Source: an uncultured Prevotellaceae bacterium (GTDB taxonomy: Bacteria > Bacteroidota > Bacteroidia > Bacteroidales > Bacteroidaceae). Taken from it: 64,000 nucleotides of DNA. The DNA lies in NCBI GenBank assembly GCA_902769705.1, contig CACXPX010000012.1, positions 1 through 64,000 of the forward strand, written 5' to 3'. The first letter of the stretch is position 1; every line of letters starts with the position of its first letter. Below, piece by piece: positions 8,543 through 16,175 of this stretch. Made by a program: the position numbers and the translations under genes. The notes beneath the pieces are model-generated. The model saw only the letters and a list, made by a program, of their open reading frames with translations, searched no databases and was not told where the DNA came from.

Positions 8543-8605
8543 GTAAAATAAATTAATTTGCAAAGTAAAATAAATTATTTTACCGACCAAAATAAATTAT
8601 TTTAC
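8543..8605. repeat. 22-bp-period palindrome array (GTAAAATAAATTATTTTAC), three units
   Basis: Units start at 8543, 8565 and 8587, exactly 22 bp apart. The middle one is a perfect 9+1+9 palindrome. Weaker 22-bp units seem to continue on both sides. The same family recurs at 22144-22228. No gene is seen from 8344 to 8901. Confidence 0.8.
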
Positions 8606-8901
8606 TTGAGCGAAGCAATGCTTTGGTTGCACCAAATGCCCTCTCTTGTTGCTGCAGAAGAATGCTCTTACTGTTTTTGTCGCCATACAGAGGGGGGAGG
8701 AAATCAACGTGTTTTTATTCTGATTTGTTATCTTCTATTTCTGATTTCAATATAGCATCAAGTAAAATGGAAAGTCTTTTCATATTGTTTGATTTTTTGT
8801 TTAATCTCTTGTTTGAAAATACTATATATCCTTTTGACGGTACAAGATTACTAACTTATTGGGAAAGTCGTATCATTGTGGGATAATTATTTCGTGACAA
8901 G

Positions 8902-8942
8902 CAAAAGTGGGACTCATCGGCCGGTGACCGAGGAATCCCACT
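8902..8942 (-). terminator. Rho-independent terminator of the LRR gene
   Basis: Minus strand: AGTGGGA...TCCCACT with an inner CTCGG/CCGATGAG stem, then TTTTGC. It lies 24 bases after the stop codon at 8967. Confidence 0.8.
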
Positions 8943-8966
8943 CTGCTGTTAGTTTCAGTCGCTAGA

Positions 8967-10871
8967 TTATCGTCCCAGGATGAGGTTCACAAGGATGGTG
9001 ATGTCGTTCACATTGATGTTTCCGTCGTTGTTCAAGTCACCCATCTTTCCACCGCTATTTGACAAAGGAATGTCTTTCACGGCGACATCTGAATACAGAT
9101 AGTTTTGTTTCACTGCTTGGGCTCTCACTCTAAAGATGGGGTTGAAGTCTACTTCGGCGCCGGTTCCGGATGTTTCCTCAACGAAATCAGTGGCTACGGT
9201 ATAGTAAATGGTCGCACCTTCGGTCGGGCATGAGAAAGTCGCTTTACCGTTGGCAAAGTTGATGACTGGTGTGGCGCATTTCGGCATTTCCGCTAATGTT
9301 AATATCGTCCCGAATCCGCTCCACGGCACAGTGGTTTGGTATTGATCAAGGAAAGGAGGTTGGACATAGAGCGTTGCATTTCCTATGGAAGCCCCTTTAA
9401 AAGCAGTTTCACTTGTTTCGGGCCACTCAGACGCATAGTTATATAACTCTCGCAAGTTGGTGCAATTACTGAATGCACCGCTTTCGATGGAGGTCACTGA
9501 GTTGCCGATGGTGACGGTGGTCAGGGCGGTGCAATCCCCGAAAGCATCGAACCCGATGGTTTCCACAGAGTTGCCGATGTTGACGGTGGTTAGGTAGGAG
9601 CAGCCTTCGAAAGCCATGCTGTTGATGGTCGTCACGGAACTGGGGATGTTCAAACTTATTATTTCCGTATTTTCATCGCTATAGAGGTGATGGGCATAAT
9701 ACAAAGGATTATTGGTATAATAAGAAAGTTCGACTTTGCACCATGCTGCAAGGTCTTTGACAATGACTTTTTGAAGTGCGGTGCAATTCTCGAAAGCTTG
9801 GAATGCGATGTCTCTCACGGAATTGCCCATGGTGATGGTGGTCATGCTGGTGCAATTCTGGAAAGCCTGCATTCTGATGGTGGTCACGGAGTTGGGGATG
9901 ACAACGGCGGTCAGGCTTCTGCAATCCCTGAAAGCATAGTTTTCGATGGTGGTCACTGAGTTGCCGATGGTAACGGAGACCAGGCTGGTGCAACCTTCGA
10001 AAGTGGCGTTTTTGATGTCGGTCACGGTGTTGCCAATAGTGGCGGAAACCAGACCACTGCAATACTGGAAAGCATATTGTCCGATGGTGGTCACTGAGTT
10101 GGGAATGTCGATGGATGTCAGGCCGGTGCAACCATAGAAGACGCGGGCAGCGATGTCGGTCACGGTGTTGGGGATTACGGTATTCTTGCATCCAGCAATC
10201 ATTTCGTTGGTAGCCGTTTTGATGATGGCATTGCAATTGTCGCGTGAATCGTATGTCGTGTTTCCTGCGTCCACTTTGATGGAGGTCACGTTGGGGCAAT
10301 AGGCGAAAGCCGCATTTCCGATGGTGGTCACGGAACTGGGGATGGTGATGGCGGTCAGGTTGGTGCAAGCATAGAAAGCACCGTCTCCGATGGTGGTCAC
10401 AGAACTACCGATAGTGACGGAGGTCAGGCTGGTGCAGGCTTGGAAAGCAGTGTTCCCGATGCTCGTCACGGCGTCAGGGATGTTGACGGTGGTCAGGGCG
10501 GTATAGGAGAAAGCGCTATTTCCGATGCTCGTCACGGCATTGGGGATGACTGCAGAGGTCATGTTGGTGCAATCATAGAAAGCACCGTCTCCGATGGCTG
10601 TCACGGTGTTGGGGATGGAGACGGAGGTCAGATTTTTGCAGCCCATGAAGGCCTGGCTTCCGATGCCCGTCACGGTATGGCCGTCAATCTTAGAAGGAAT
10701 GACAATGTCGCCCGTCACCCAAGTGTTTAAGCCAATAATGACCTCAGAAGGGTCGCCATCCGTTAGGGAATAAGTCCATGTGAAATTCGTTTCTGGGTCC
10801 GTCCATGTGTCCGCCGTTGCGCTAATGATGCCCAGGCAGATGGTCAACAGAAATATAGATAGTCTTTTCAT
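8967..10871 (-). CDS. BspA-like leucine-rich repeat surface protein
   Basis: 634 residues with a signal peptide (MKRLSIFLLTICLGIISATA). From about residue 65 to 500 there are tandem LRR_5 repeats of about 23 residues (consensus SVTIGNSVTTIGDYAFxxCTxLT), the Treponema/Bacteroides BspA type. A short beta domain follows, ending in a single dockerin-like motif at the extreme C-terminus (GDLNNDGNINVNDITILV). BspA homologues mediate binding to host matrix and co-aggregation; that role is only likely here. The gene is the second of two tandem paralogues and both lie between the iteron clusters. A 94-base gap separates them, so they may share a transcript. Confidence 0.9.
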   Translation of the reverse strand: MKRLSIFLLTICLGIISATADTWTDPETNFTWTYSLTDGDPSEVIIGLNTWVTGDIVIPSKIDGHTVTGIGSQAFMGCKNLTSVSIPNTVTAIGDGAFYDCTNMTSAVIPNAVTSIGNSAFSYTALTTVNIPDAVTSIGNTAFQACTSLTSVTIGSSVTTIGDGAFYACTNLTAITIPSSVTTIGNAAFAYCPNVTSIKVDAGNTTYDSRDNCNAIIKTATNEMIAGCKNTVIPNTVTDIAARVFYGCTGLTSIDIPNSVTTIGQYAFQYCSGLVSATIGNTVTDIKNATFEGCTSLVSVTIGNSVTTIENYAFRDCRSLTAVVIPNSVTTIRMQAFQNCTSMTTITMGNSVRDIAFQAFENCTALQKVIVKDLAAWCKVELSYYTNNPLYYAHHLYSDENTEIISLNIPSSVTTINSMAFEGCSYLTTVNIGNSVETIGFDAFGDCTALTTVTIGNSVTSIESGAFSNCTNLRELYNYASEWPETSETAFKGASIGNATLYVQPPFLDQYQTTVPWSGFGTILTLAEMPKCATPVINFANGKATFSCPTEGATIYYTVATDFVEETSGTGAEVDFNPIFRVRAQAVKQNYLYSDVAVKDIPLSNSGGKMGDLNNDGNINVNDITILVNLILGR

Positions 10872-10965
10872 ATTCTTTGGTTTTTATTTGATGTTCATTG
10901 ATTACGCTTTTATTCACAAGTTGGCGCCTTCCGACGTTCGTGGTCTGCGGGCAGCCGTTGCTTGA

Positions 10966-13092
10966 TTATCTTCCCAGGATGAGGTTCACAAGGATGGTGA
11001 TGTCGTTCACATTGATGTTTCCGTCGTTGTTTAGGTCGCCAATCGTAGTGCTTCCACCGTTATTGGGAAAAGAAATGTTCTTCGTGGTGGTTTCTGATTG
11101 CTCATAACCGCTTTTCTCAGCATATACACTCACTTGGTAGGTGGCGGCAAAGGTTGCTTCGGTGCCTTGTCCACTTGTTGTGCCTGTTATGCCGCTTATC
11201 TCAATCGGAGTTATGGTGTGGTGATAAGTCACGCCTTGGGTTTCGGACGAGAAGATCAGTTTCCCGTCGGCATAATCTATGGTCGGTGTGGCGCATTTCG
11301 GTTGTTGCGATATTGATTTTATCTCCTTGAAACTGCTCCATGGCGCAGTGTTGCTGTATGCCCCCATGGAACCCTCTGGAACATAGAGCGTTACATTCTC
11401 TATAGGAGTGTCTTTAAAAGCATCCTCTGCCTCGGGCGGGGTTATTGCCTTGCAGAACACATCAGTCAGATTGTTACATTCCCCGAAAACCGAGCCAACA
11501 ATGGAGGTCACGGAGTTGGGGATGACGACGGAAGCCAGTCTTGTGCAATTATTGAAAGCATGGTATCCGATTTCGGTCACGGATTCTGGGATGGTGATGG
11601 AGGTCAGGCCTTCGCATTCTTCGAAAGCGCTGTTACTGATGGTGGTCACTGAGTTGGGGATGTCGATGGAGGTCAGGCCAGTGCAACCAAAGAAAGCACT
11701 GGGTCCGATTTTCCTCACACTTTGGGGGATCACAGTATTCTTACACCCTAGTACCAAGGTGTGGTCAGCCGTTCTTATGATGGCGTTGCAATAGTCACGT
11801 GAATCGAATGTCGTGTTTCCTTCGTCCACTTCGATGTAGGACAGGCAGGTGCAACCCTCGAAAGATGTGCCTGCGATGTAGGACACAGAATTGCCGATGG
11901 TGAGGGAGGTCAGACTGGTACAACTTCCGAAGGCATATGGTCCGATGGCGGTGCCGTTAGTGTTTTCGTCACTGCTGAAGGTGATGGCGGCTAGGCCGTT
12001 GCAAAACTGGAAAGCATGTTCACCGATGATCTCCATGGAAGCAGGGATGTCGATGAATGTCAGGCCTGTGCAACCATAGAAGGCATATTCTCCGATGGCC
12101 GTCACGTCGTCGGGTATCACCGTGTTTTTGCATCCAACAGTCAGCGTGTTGGTTGCCTTCTCGATGATGGCATTGCAATGGTTACGTGAATCGAATGTCG
12201 GGTTTCCCTCGTCCACTACGATGGAGACCAGGCTGGGGCAAGCCGAGAAAGCCATGCCTCCGATGTGTTCCAGGGAAGTGCCGATGGAGACGGAGGTCAG
12301 GCTGGAGCACCAATAGAAAGCATAGGGATCTATGACCGTCACGGAATTGGGGATTTCGATGGAGGTGATGTGGTCGCAAGCATAGAAAGCATACGCTCCG
12401 ATGTAATCCACAGAATTGCCGATTTCGATGGAGGTCATTCCATCGCAACCATAGAAAGCATTCTCTCCGATGCTTGTCACAGAATTGGGGATGACGACAG
12501 AGGTAAGGGCTCTGCAACCATTGAAAGCACTCTTTTCGATGGTCTCCACAGAACTGCCGATGGTGACGGAGGCCAGGGCGCTGCAATTTGTGAAAGTTCT
12601 TTCTGGGATGGTCTTCACTTGGTTGCCGATGGTGACGGAAGCCAGACTTTTGCAATCCATGAAAATACCATTTCCGATGGTTTTCACGGAATTGGGGATG
12701 TCGATGGAGGTTAGTCCGCTATTCACGAAAGCATAGTTTCCGATGGTGCCTACGTATTGGGGGATGTTGACGGAGGTCAGGTTAGGGCAATTGGAGAAAG
12801 CAATATCTCCGATGGCCAACACGTGATCGGGGATGTCGATGGAGGTCAGGTTAGGGCAATTGGAGAAAGCACCCTCTCCGATGCCCAACACGTCATATCT
12901 ATCGTTAATCTTTGAAGGAATGACAATGTCGCCCGTCGCCCATCCGTTGCGGCCAATAGTAGCCTTGCCGCCAGGAATAAGGGTATAGGTCCAAGTGTTC
13001 CCTGTCTCGGGATCCGTCCATGTGTCTGCCGCTGCATTCATGATGCACAGGCAGATGGTCAATAGTAAGATAGATAGTCTTTTCATATTCAT
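10966..13092 (-). CDS. BspA-like leucine-rich repeat surface protein (paralogue)
   Basis: 708 residues. Signal peptide (MKRLSILLLTICLCIMNAAA), then the same TWTDPET..TWTY..GDIVIPSKI opening as the neighbouring paralogue. About 19 LRR_5 units follow, interrupted by non-canonical inserts carrying NTTFDSRDYCNAI-type segments. A C-terminal beta domain ends with the same dockerin-like sequence as the neighbour. A second Met at codon 3 (13086) is an alternative start. A minus-strand -7 box TAAATTTG lies at 13196-13189. It is probably an outer-surface or secreted adhesin. Confidence 0.9.
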   Translation of the reverse strand: MNMKRLSILLLTICLCIMNAAADTWTDPETGNTWTYTLIPGGKATIGRNGWATGDIVIPSKINDRYDVLGIGEGAFSNCPNLTSIDIPDHVLAIGDIAFSNCPNLTSVNIPQYVGTIGNYAFVNSGLTSIDIPNSVKTIGNGIFMDCKSLASVTIGNQVKTIPERTFTNCSALASVTIGSSVETIEKSAFNGCRALTSVVIPNSVTSIGENAFYGCDGMTSIEIGNSVDYIGAYAFYACDHITSIEIPNSVTVIDPYAFYWCSSLTSVSIGTSLEHIGGMAFSACPSLVSIVVDEGNPTFDSRNHCNAIIEKATNTLTVGCKNTVIPDDVTAIGEYAFYGCTGLTFIDIPASMEIIGEHAFQFCNGLAAITFSSDENTNGTAIGPYAFGSCTSLTSLTIGNSVSYIAGTSFEGCTCLSYIEVDEGNTTFDSRDYCNAIIRTADHTLVLGCKNTVIPQSVRKIGPSAFFGCTGLTSIDIPNSVTTISNSAFEECEGLTSITIPESVTEIGYHAFNNCTRLASVVIPNSVTSIVGSVFGECNNLTDVFCKAITPPEAEDAFKDTPIENVTLYVPEGSMGAYSNTAPWSSFKEIKSISQQPKCATPTIDYADGKLIFSSETQGVTYHHTITPIEISGITGTTSGQGTEATFAATYQVSVYAEKSGYEQSETTTKNISFPNNGGSTTIGDLNNDGNINVNDITILVNLILGR

Positions 13093-13188
13093 AGGTTTTT
13101 ATTTGATTTCCGTCGATTACGATTCAATACATAGGCACACCTCCCGACATTCGTCGATAGGAGGTTCTGCAATATCTATATGACACTG

Positions 13189-13196
13189 CAAATTTA
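13189..13196 (-). promoter_or_regulatory. -7 box for the LRR gene pair
   Basis: TAAATTTG on the minus strand about 97 bases upstream of the start at 13092; no clear -33 box. Confidence 0.4.
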
Positions 13197-13309
13197 AGAA
13201 AATTTTTGAACAATTGTATCGGATTTGACCGATAAATTTTACAATTTAATTCTGTTTGCGCGCACAAGGTGTCATTTTCTAACATTTCTAACAAAGAGGG
13301 GAAACAAAT

Positions 13310-13482
13310 GGCGACAAATTGGGAGGGTTGATAGTGTTGCTAGGCTCACTAGGGTTACTAGTCACACTAATTTCACTAATTTCACTAGTTTCGCTAGTCT
13401 TGCTAGTCTCTCTTACCCCTTCTGCGACAAATAGGGAACATTTATCATACTAAGAAGGGGCATCTAGCGACAAATTTGGGAA
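13310..13482 (+). repeat. Iteron cluster 2 upstream of the rep operon
   Basis: Three direct copies of GCGACAAAT(A/T)GGGA: 13310-13325, 13423-13438 and 13466-13482, the last 16 bp upstream of the -33 box of the rep operon. Same sequence and orientation as cluster 1. Initiator binding here could autoregulate rep expression (inference). Confidence 0.8.
13340..13420. repeat. 9-bp-period CTAG array, nine units
   Basis: CTAG, or CTAA/CTTA variants, begin at 13340, 13349, 13358, 13367, 13376, 13385, 13394, 13403 and 13412, in perfect 9-bp register. The array lies between the first and second iterons of cluster 2. Related arrays are at 15134, 16246 and 45650. Confidence 0.85.
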
Positions 13483-13497
13483 ATATTCGTAATATTT

Positions 13498-13529
13498 TTT
13501 GGCAGTGAAAGGATATTTTATTATCTTTG
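13498..13529 (+). promoter_or_regulatory. Promoter of the regulator-rep operon
   Basis: TTTG (13498-13501), 20-bp spacer, TATCTTTG (13522-13529), 31 bases before the ATG at 13561. The last iteron ends just upstream of it. Confidence 0.75.
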
Positions 13530-13560
13530 CCGAAAAGAATCAGAAGGAATTCGTTTAGTA

Positions 13561-13968
13561 ATGACAATCAAACAAATAGGCGAGGAAATCCGACAGATCA
13601 GGCAGCGGCAGGAGGTCTCGTTCCAGTTTCTGGCTGAGCGCGGACTATTCTGCAACTCAGTATACCGTGTGGAGCGCGGCGAGAACTATGCCTTGGGTAC
13701 ACTTTTCCGTTATACCTATTACCTGAATGCGCGGCTCACGCTCGATGGTGTCGACATGTCCACTGCTGAGGAGCTTGGACAGGTGCTCCATCAACGGCGC
13801 ACCGAACACGGTCAATCGCTGCGTGCTGTGGCGGAGGCCACGGGACTCTCTGAGCGACAAATCATCGACATCGAGAAAGCGCGCGGTGGAAAAGTGGAAT
13901 CTTTGGAACGATACCTCGACGAACTGGGCGCACGGCTCAACGTGCGTGAACTGAACTACGGAGCCTGA
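13561..13968 (+). CDS. Double helix-turn-helix (XRE-type) regulator
   Basis: 135 residues. The C-terminal half (ELGQVLHQRRTEHGQSLRAV...GLSERQIIDIEKA) is a clear XRE/Cro fold. The N-terminal half (IGEEIRQIRQRQEVSFQFLA...CNSVYRVERGENYAL) looks like a second, diverged copy of the same fold. The gene lies 14 bases upstream of the rep start and downstream of iterons and a strong promoter, so it probably regulates replication-initiator expression or copy number. The regulatory role is inferred from position. Confidence 0.75.
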   Translation: MTIKQIGEEIRQIRQRQEVSFQFLAERGLFCNSVYRVERGENYALGTLFRYTYYLNARLTLDGVDMSTAEELGQVLHQRRTEHGQSLRAVAEATGLSERQIIDIEKARGGKVESLERYLDELGARLNVRELNYGA

Positions 13969-13982
13969 ACAACACTTACAAC

Positions 13983-15119
13983 ATGACAACAGAAAAGAAC
14001 ACCAACAAGAAAAACAGTAGCGCACCGCGACAGCGAAAGCGTCCTTTGAAGCGGCAGATCTCCACCGACCTCATTCCTATAGAAGAGGAGACTTGGCTCA
14101 TACAGCCCATCGCCGTCACCATGATGCGCCACGACTATTCGCTCATCCAGATACGCATATTGGTCTCCATCGTGGAGAACTTGCAGCAGATTTTGCACGG
14201 CATACTGAACAACCAACGTGCTCGGCAGCTCGAACTCTTCACCACCGACGAACTCGACGAAGATGGACGCATGCCTATCCGTTTGCCGTTCAAGGCGCTG
14301 AAGGTTGACGCCAACCACTATCCCCAGCTGCGCACGTCGCTCAAGATGCTGGCTTCAATCCCCGTGGAGATTCCCTACAAGAGCCCCGAGGGGAAGAAAT
14401 TCAAGAAAATCACTAACCTCTGCGACGTCTATATCCCCGAAGACAACTCTTATAACAAATATGCCGTACTGAAAATTGACAAGAGTGTGGCAGAGCGACT
14501 TGTTTCGCTTGAATTGGGCTATCATCGCTTGGGCAAGCAGATTGTCTTTAACTGCCGCAACCGCTACACCCAGCGCATCTACATGTTCATCGAGTCGTGG
14601 GTGGAGAAAGGGCGCGCAGTCATTAAGACCGATGAGTTCCGCAAGATGCTGCGCCTAGAAGACTCCTACCACAAGTTCAGCGATGTGGTGCGCCGAGTGC
14701 TTCAGCCCGCCGCCGATGAGTTGCGCGAGCTTGCCGAGCAAGGATTCTCAGACTGCTGGTTCGACTACGAGAAAAAGTACGACCACGGGCAGCGTGGCGG
14801 AGAGCCCGACGAGCTCGTCTTCCGCATCCATCGCACCGAAAACGGCATCGACAAGCAACTCGAACAGATCTCTCAGGCTCAGCGTGAGCGCATCGCACAG
14901 ATGCTCGTGCGCCACTTCGACTTCACTCCTGCCAACGCCCGCAAACTCAGCGAGCGTGTCAACGGCGACAACTACAGCGACGTGTTCACCAAGCTCACCG
15001 ACCTTTATTCTCGTCTGCGCACCGACTACTCCATTCGCGACAAAGCCGCCTACGTATTCGCTTCTCTCGACCGCCTGTTCAAAGAACACGAAGTGCAGGA
15101 ACCCGAGGAAGTGAAGTGA
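13983..15119 (+). CDS. Rep_3/RepB-type replication initiator
   Basis: 378 residues. After a Lys/Arg-rich N-tail, the region HDYSLIQIRILVSIVENLQQ through MLASIPVEIPY is the first winged-helix domain of the Rep_3 family. LGYHRLGKQIVFNCRNRYTQ and RIYMFIESWVEKGRAVIKTD..FRKMLRLEDSYHKFSD cover the second. Initiators of this family bind iterons and open the AT-rich region of plasmid and secondary-chromosome origins. The iterons directly upstream (13310-13482) and in the parA-side region (7675-8343) support this. It forms an operon with the double-HTH gene. The C-terminal tail is acidic. Confidence 0.9.
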   Translation: MTTEKNTNKKNSSAPRQRKRPLKRQISTDLIPIEEETWLIQPIAVTMMRHDYSLIQIRILVSIVENLQQILHGILNNQRARQLELFTTDELDEDGRMPIRLPFKALKVDANHYPQLRTSLKMLASIPVEIPYKSPEGKKFKKITNLCDVYIPEDNSYNKYAVLKIDKSVAERLVSLELGYHRLGKQIVFNCRNRYTQRIYMFIESWVEKGRAVIKTDEFRKMLRLEDSYHKFSDVVRRVLQPAADELRELAEQGFSDCWFDYEKKYDHGQRGGEPDELVFRIHRTENGIDKQLEQISQAQRERIAQMLVRHFDFTPANARKLSERVNGDNYSDVFTKLTDLYSRLRTDYSIRDKAAYVFASLDRLFKEHEVQEPEEVK

Positions 15120-15133
15120 ATCGTGCCAGTAGC

Positions 15134-15187
15134 CTATAATCTCTAGAAAAACTAGAACCACTAGCTCATCTGGAAAATCAAGAAAAC
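15134..15187. repeat. 9-bp-period CTAG array in the leader of the Lys-rich protein gene
   Basis: Nonamers begin at 15134, 15143, 15152, 15161, 15170 and 15179 (CTAGAAAAA, CTAGAACCA, CTAGCTCAT, CTGGAAAAT and variants). The array ends 15 bases before the ATG at 15203 and is followed by ATAACCCC, as in the array before the MgtC gene at 45709. Confidence 0.8.
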
Positions 15188-15202
15188 ATAACCCCAACCC
15201 CC

Positions 15203-15991
15203 ATGTATAATTACATCGCCATCGCCCGCAACGGAGCGGGAATCATCGCCAAAGGCGACCGCATCACCTTCCAAAGCGAACGCCAAGTAGAAGAATCAAC
15301 CGGACTTTCGTTCCGAAAAGAAATAGCCGAAGCCTGTCGGCAACAATTGCATGCAGAAATCGACCCCTCGCAAGAGGCCACCAACGCCACCAACTTCGAT
15401 GTCTATAGCGAAAGCCGATACGAAGAAGTACGTGAGAAACTTGAAGCTGCCGCCGCACGCGAGGCAGCAGCCGAAGAACGCCGTCGCAAAGCTGAGGAGC
15501 GCGAGCAAGCCAAAGCCGAGCGTGAGGCTTCTAAAGGAAATAAAACCGCCACCAACAACGGTAATGAGCGTATTGGGCAGCACGGTGATGCCATACGTCC
15601 CAAGAAGAAGACCACCACTAAGAAGAAACCCATCTCGCTGGGACCGCTTGGCAAAATCAAACTCAAGAGTCTGCTGAAATTCCTTGTTGCAGCTGTAGCC
15701 ATCATTTGGTTCGTCTCCACCAACCTCAAGTCTTGTTCGTTGGAGAGCATCCTCAAGGAATTCGGCGTGAAGACCGAACAGACCACTACGAAAAAGAAGA
15801 CGTCGGCCACGAAGAAGAAATCAACCTCATCCGCCACAACCAAGAAGTCGTCAACATCCAAGAAATCGTCGACAACGTCCACAGCCAAAAAGAAAACCTC
15901 TACGAGTAAATCGACTTCGACGGCAAAGAAGAAATCGACGTCTACCACCAAAAAGAAGTCGACTTCCACCAAGCGCAAGTCAACAAAATAA
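15203..15991 (+). CDS. Membrane protein with histone-H1-like Lys/Ser/Thr tail
   Basis: 262 residues. Residues 1-70 form a small folded domain (MYNYIAIARNGAGIIAKGDR...). Residues 70-115 are a charged Ala/Glu/Arg helix. One hydrophobic segment (LLKFLVAAVAIIWFVSTNL) near residues 153-171 is probably a membrane anchor. The last about 65 residues are almost only Lys, Ser and Thr in KKKSTS/TTKK repeats, like the DNA-compacting tail of histone H1 or bacterial Hc1-like proteins. It follows the initiator gene on the same strand. I infer a possible role in tethering origin DNA to the membrane or compacting it. If the tail is periplasmic the role must be different. No known family is recognised. Confidence 0.75.
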   Translation: MYNYIAIARNGAGIIAKGDRITFQSERQVEESTGLSFRKEIAEACRQQLHAEIDPSQEATNATNFDVYSESRYEEVREKLEAAAAREAAAEERRRKAEEREQAKAEREASKGNKTATNNGNERIGQHGDAIRPKKKTTTKKKPISLGPLGKIKLKSLLKFLVAAVAIIWFVSTNLKSCSLESILKEFGVKTEQTTTKKKTSATKKKSTSSATTKKSSTSKKSSTTSTAKKKTSTSKSTSTAKKKSTSTTKKKSTSTKRKSTK

Positions 15992-16052
15992 TCTTATAGA
16001 AATAGAATCACAAGTCAGGCTGTGTGAAAAAACAGCTGGTGTTTCTTGAAAG

Positions 16053-16140
16053 TGTACATGCCGCATGTACGCTCAGTACAAGCCACATGTACACTCCGTA
16101 CAAGATACATGTACACACTGTACATGCACCATGTACAGTT
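16053..16140. repeat. Four 22-bp palindromic GTAC repeat units, copy 2
   Basis: GTAC at 16054, 16067, 16076, 16089, 16098, 16111, 16120 and 16133: the same 13/9 alternation and unit number as at 2874-2961. It again lies between convergent genes (stops at 15991 and 16176). Confidence 0.85.
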
Positions 16141-16175
16141 CTCATATGCCACATCTGATTTTCTCAGCTGCCCAA

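Noticed and set aside
7980..8546. 213-codon frame crossing iteron cluster 1, and antisense frames there
   Set aside because: It runs through the iterons and has no protein-like pattern.
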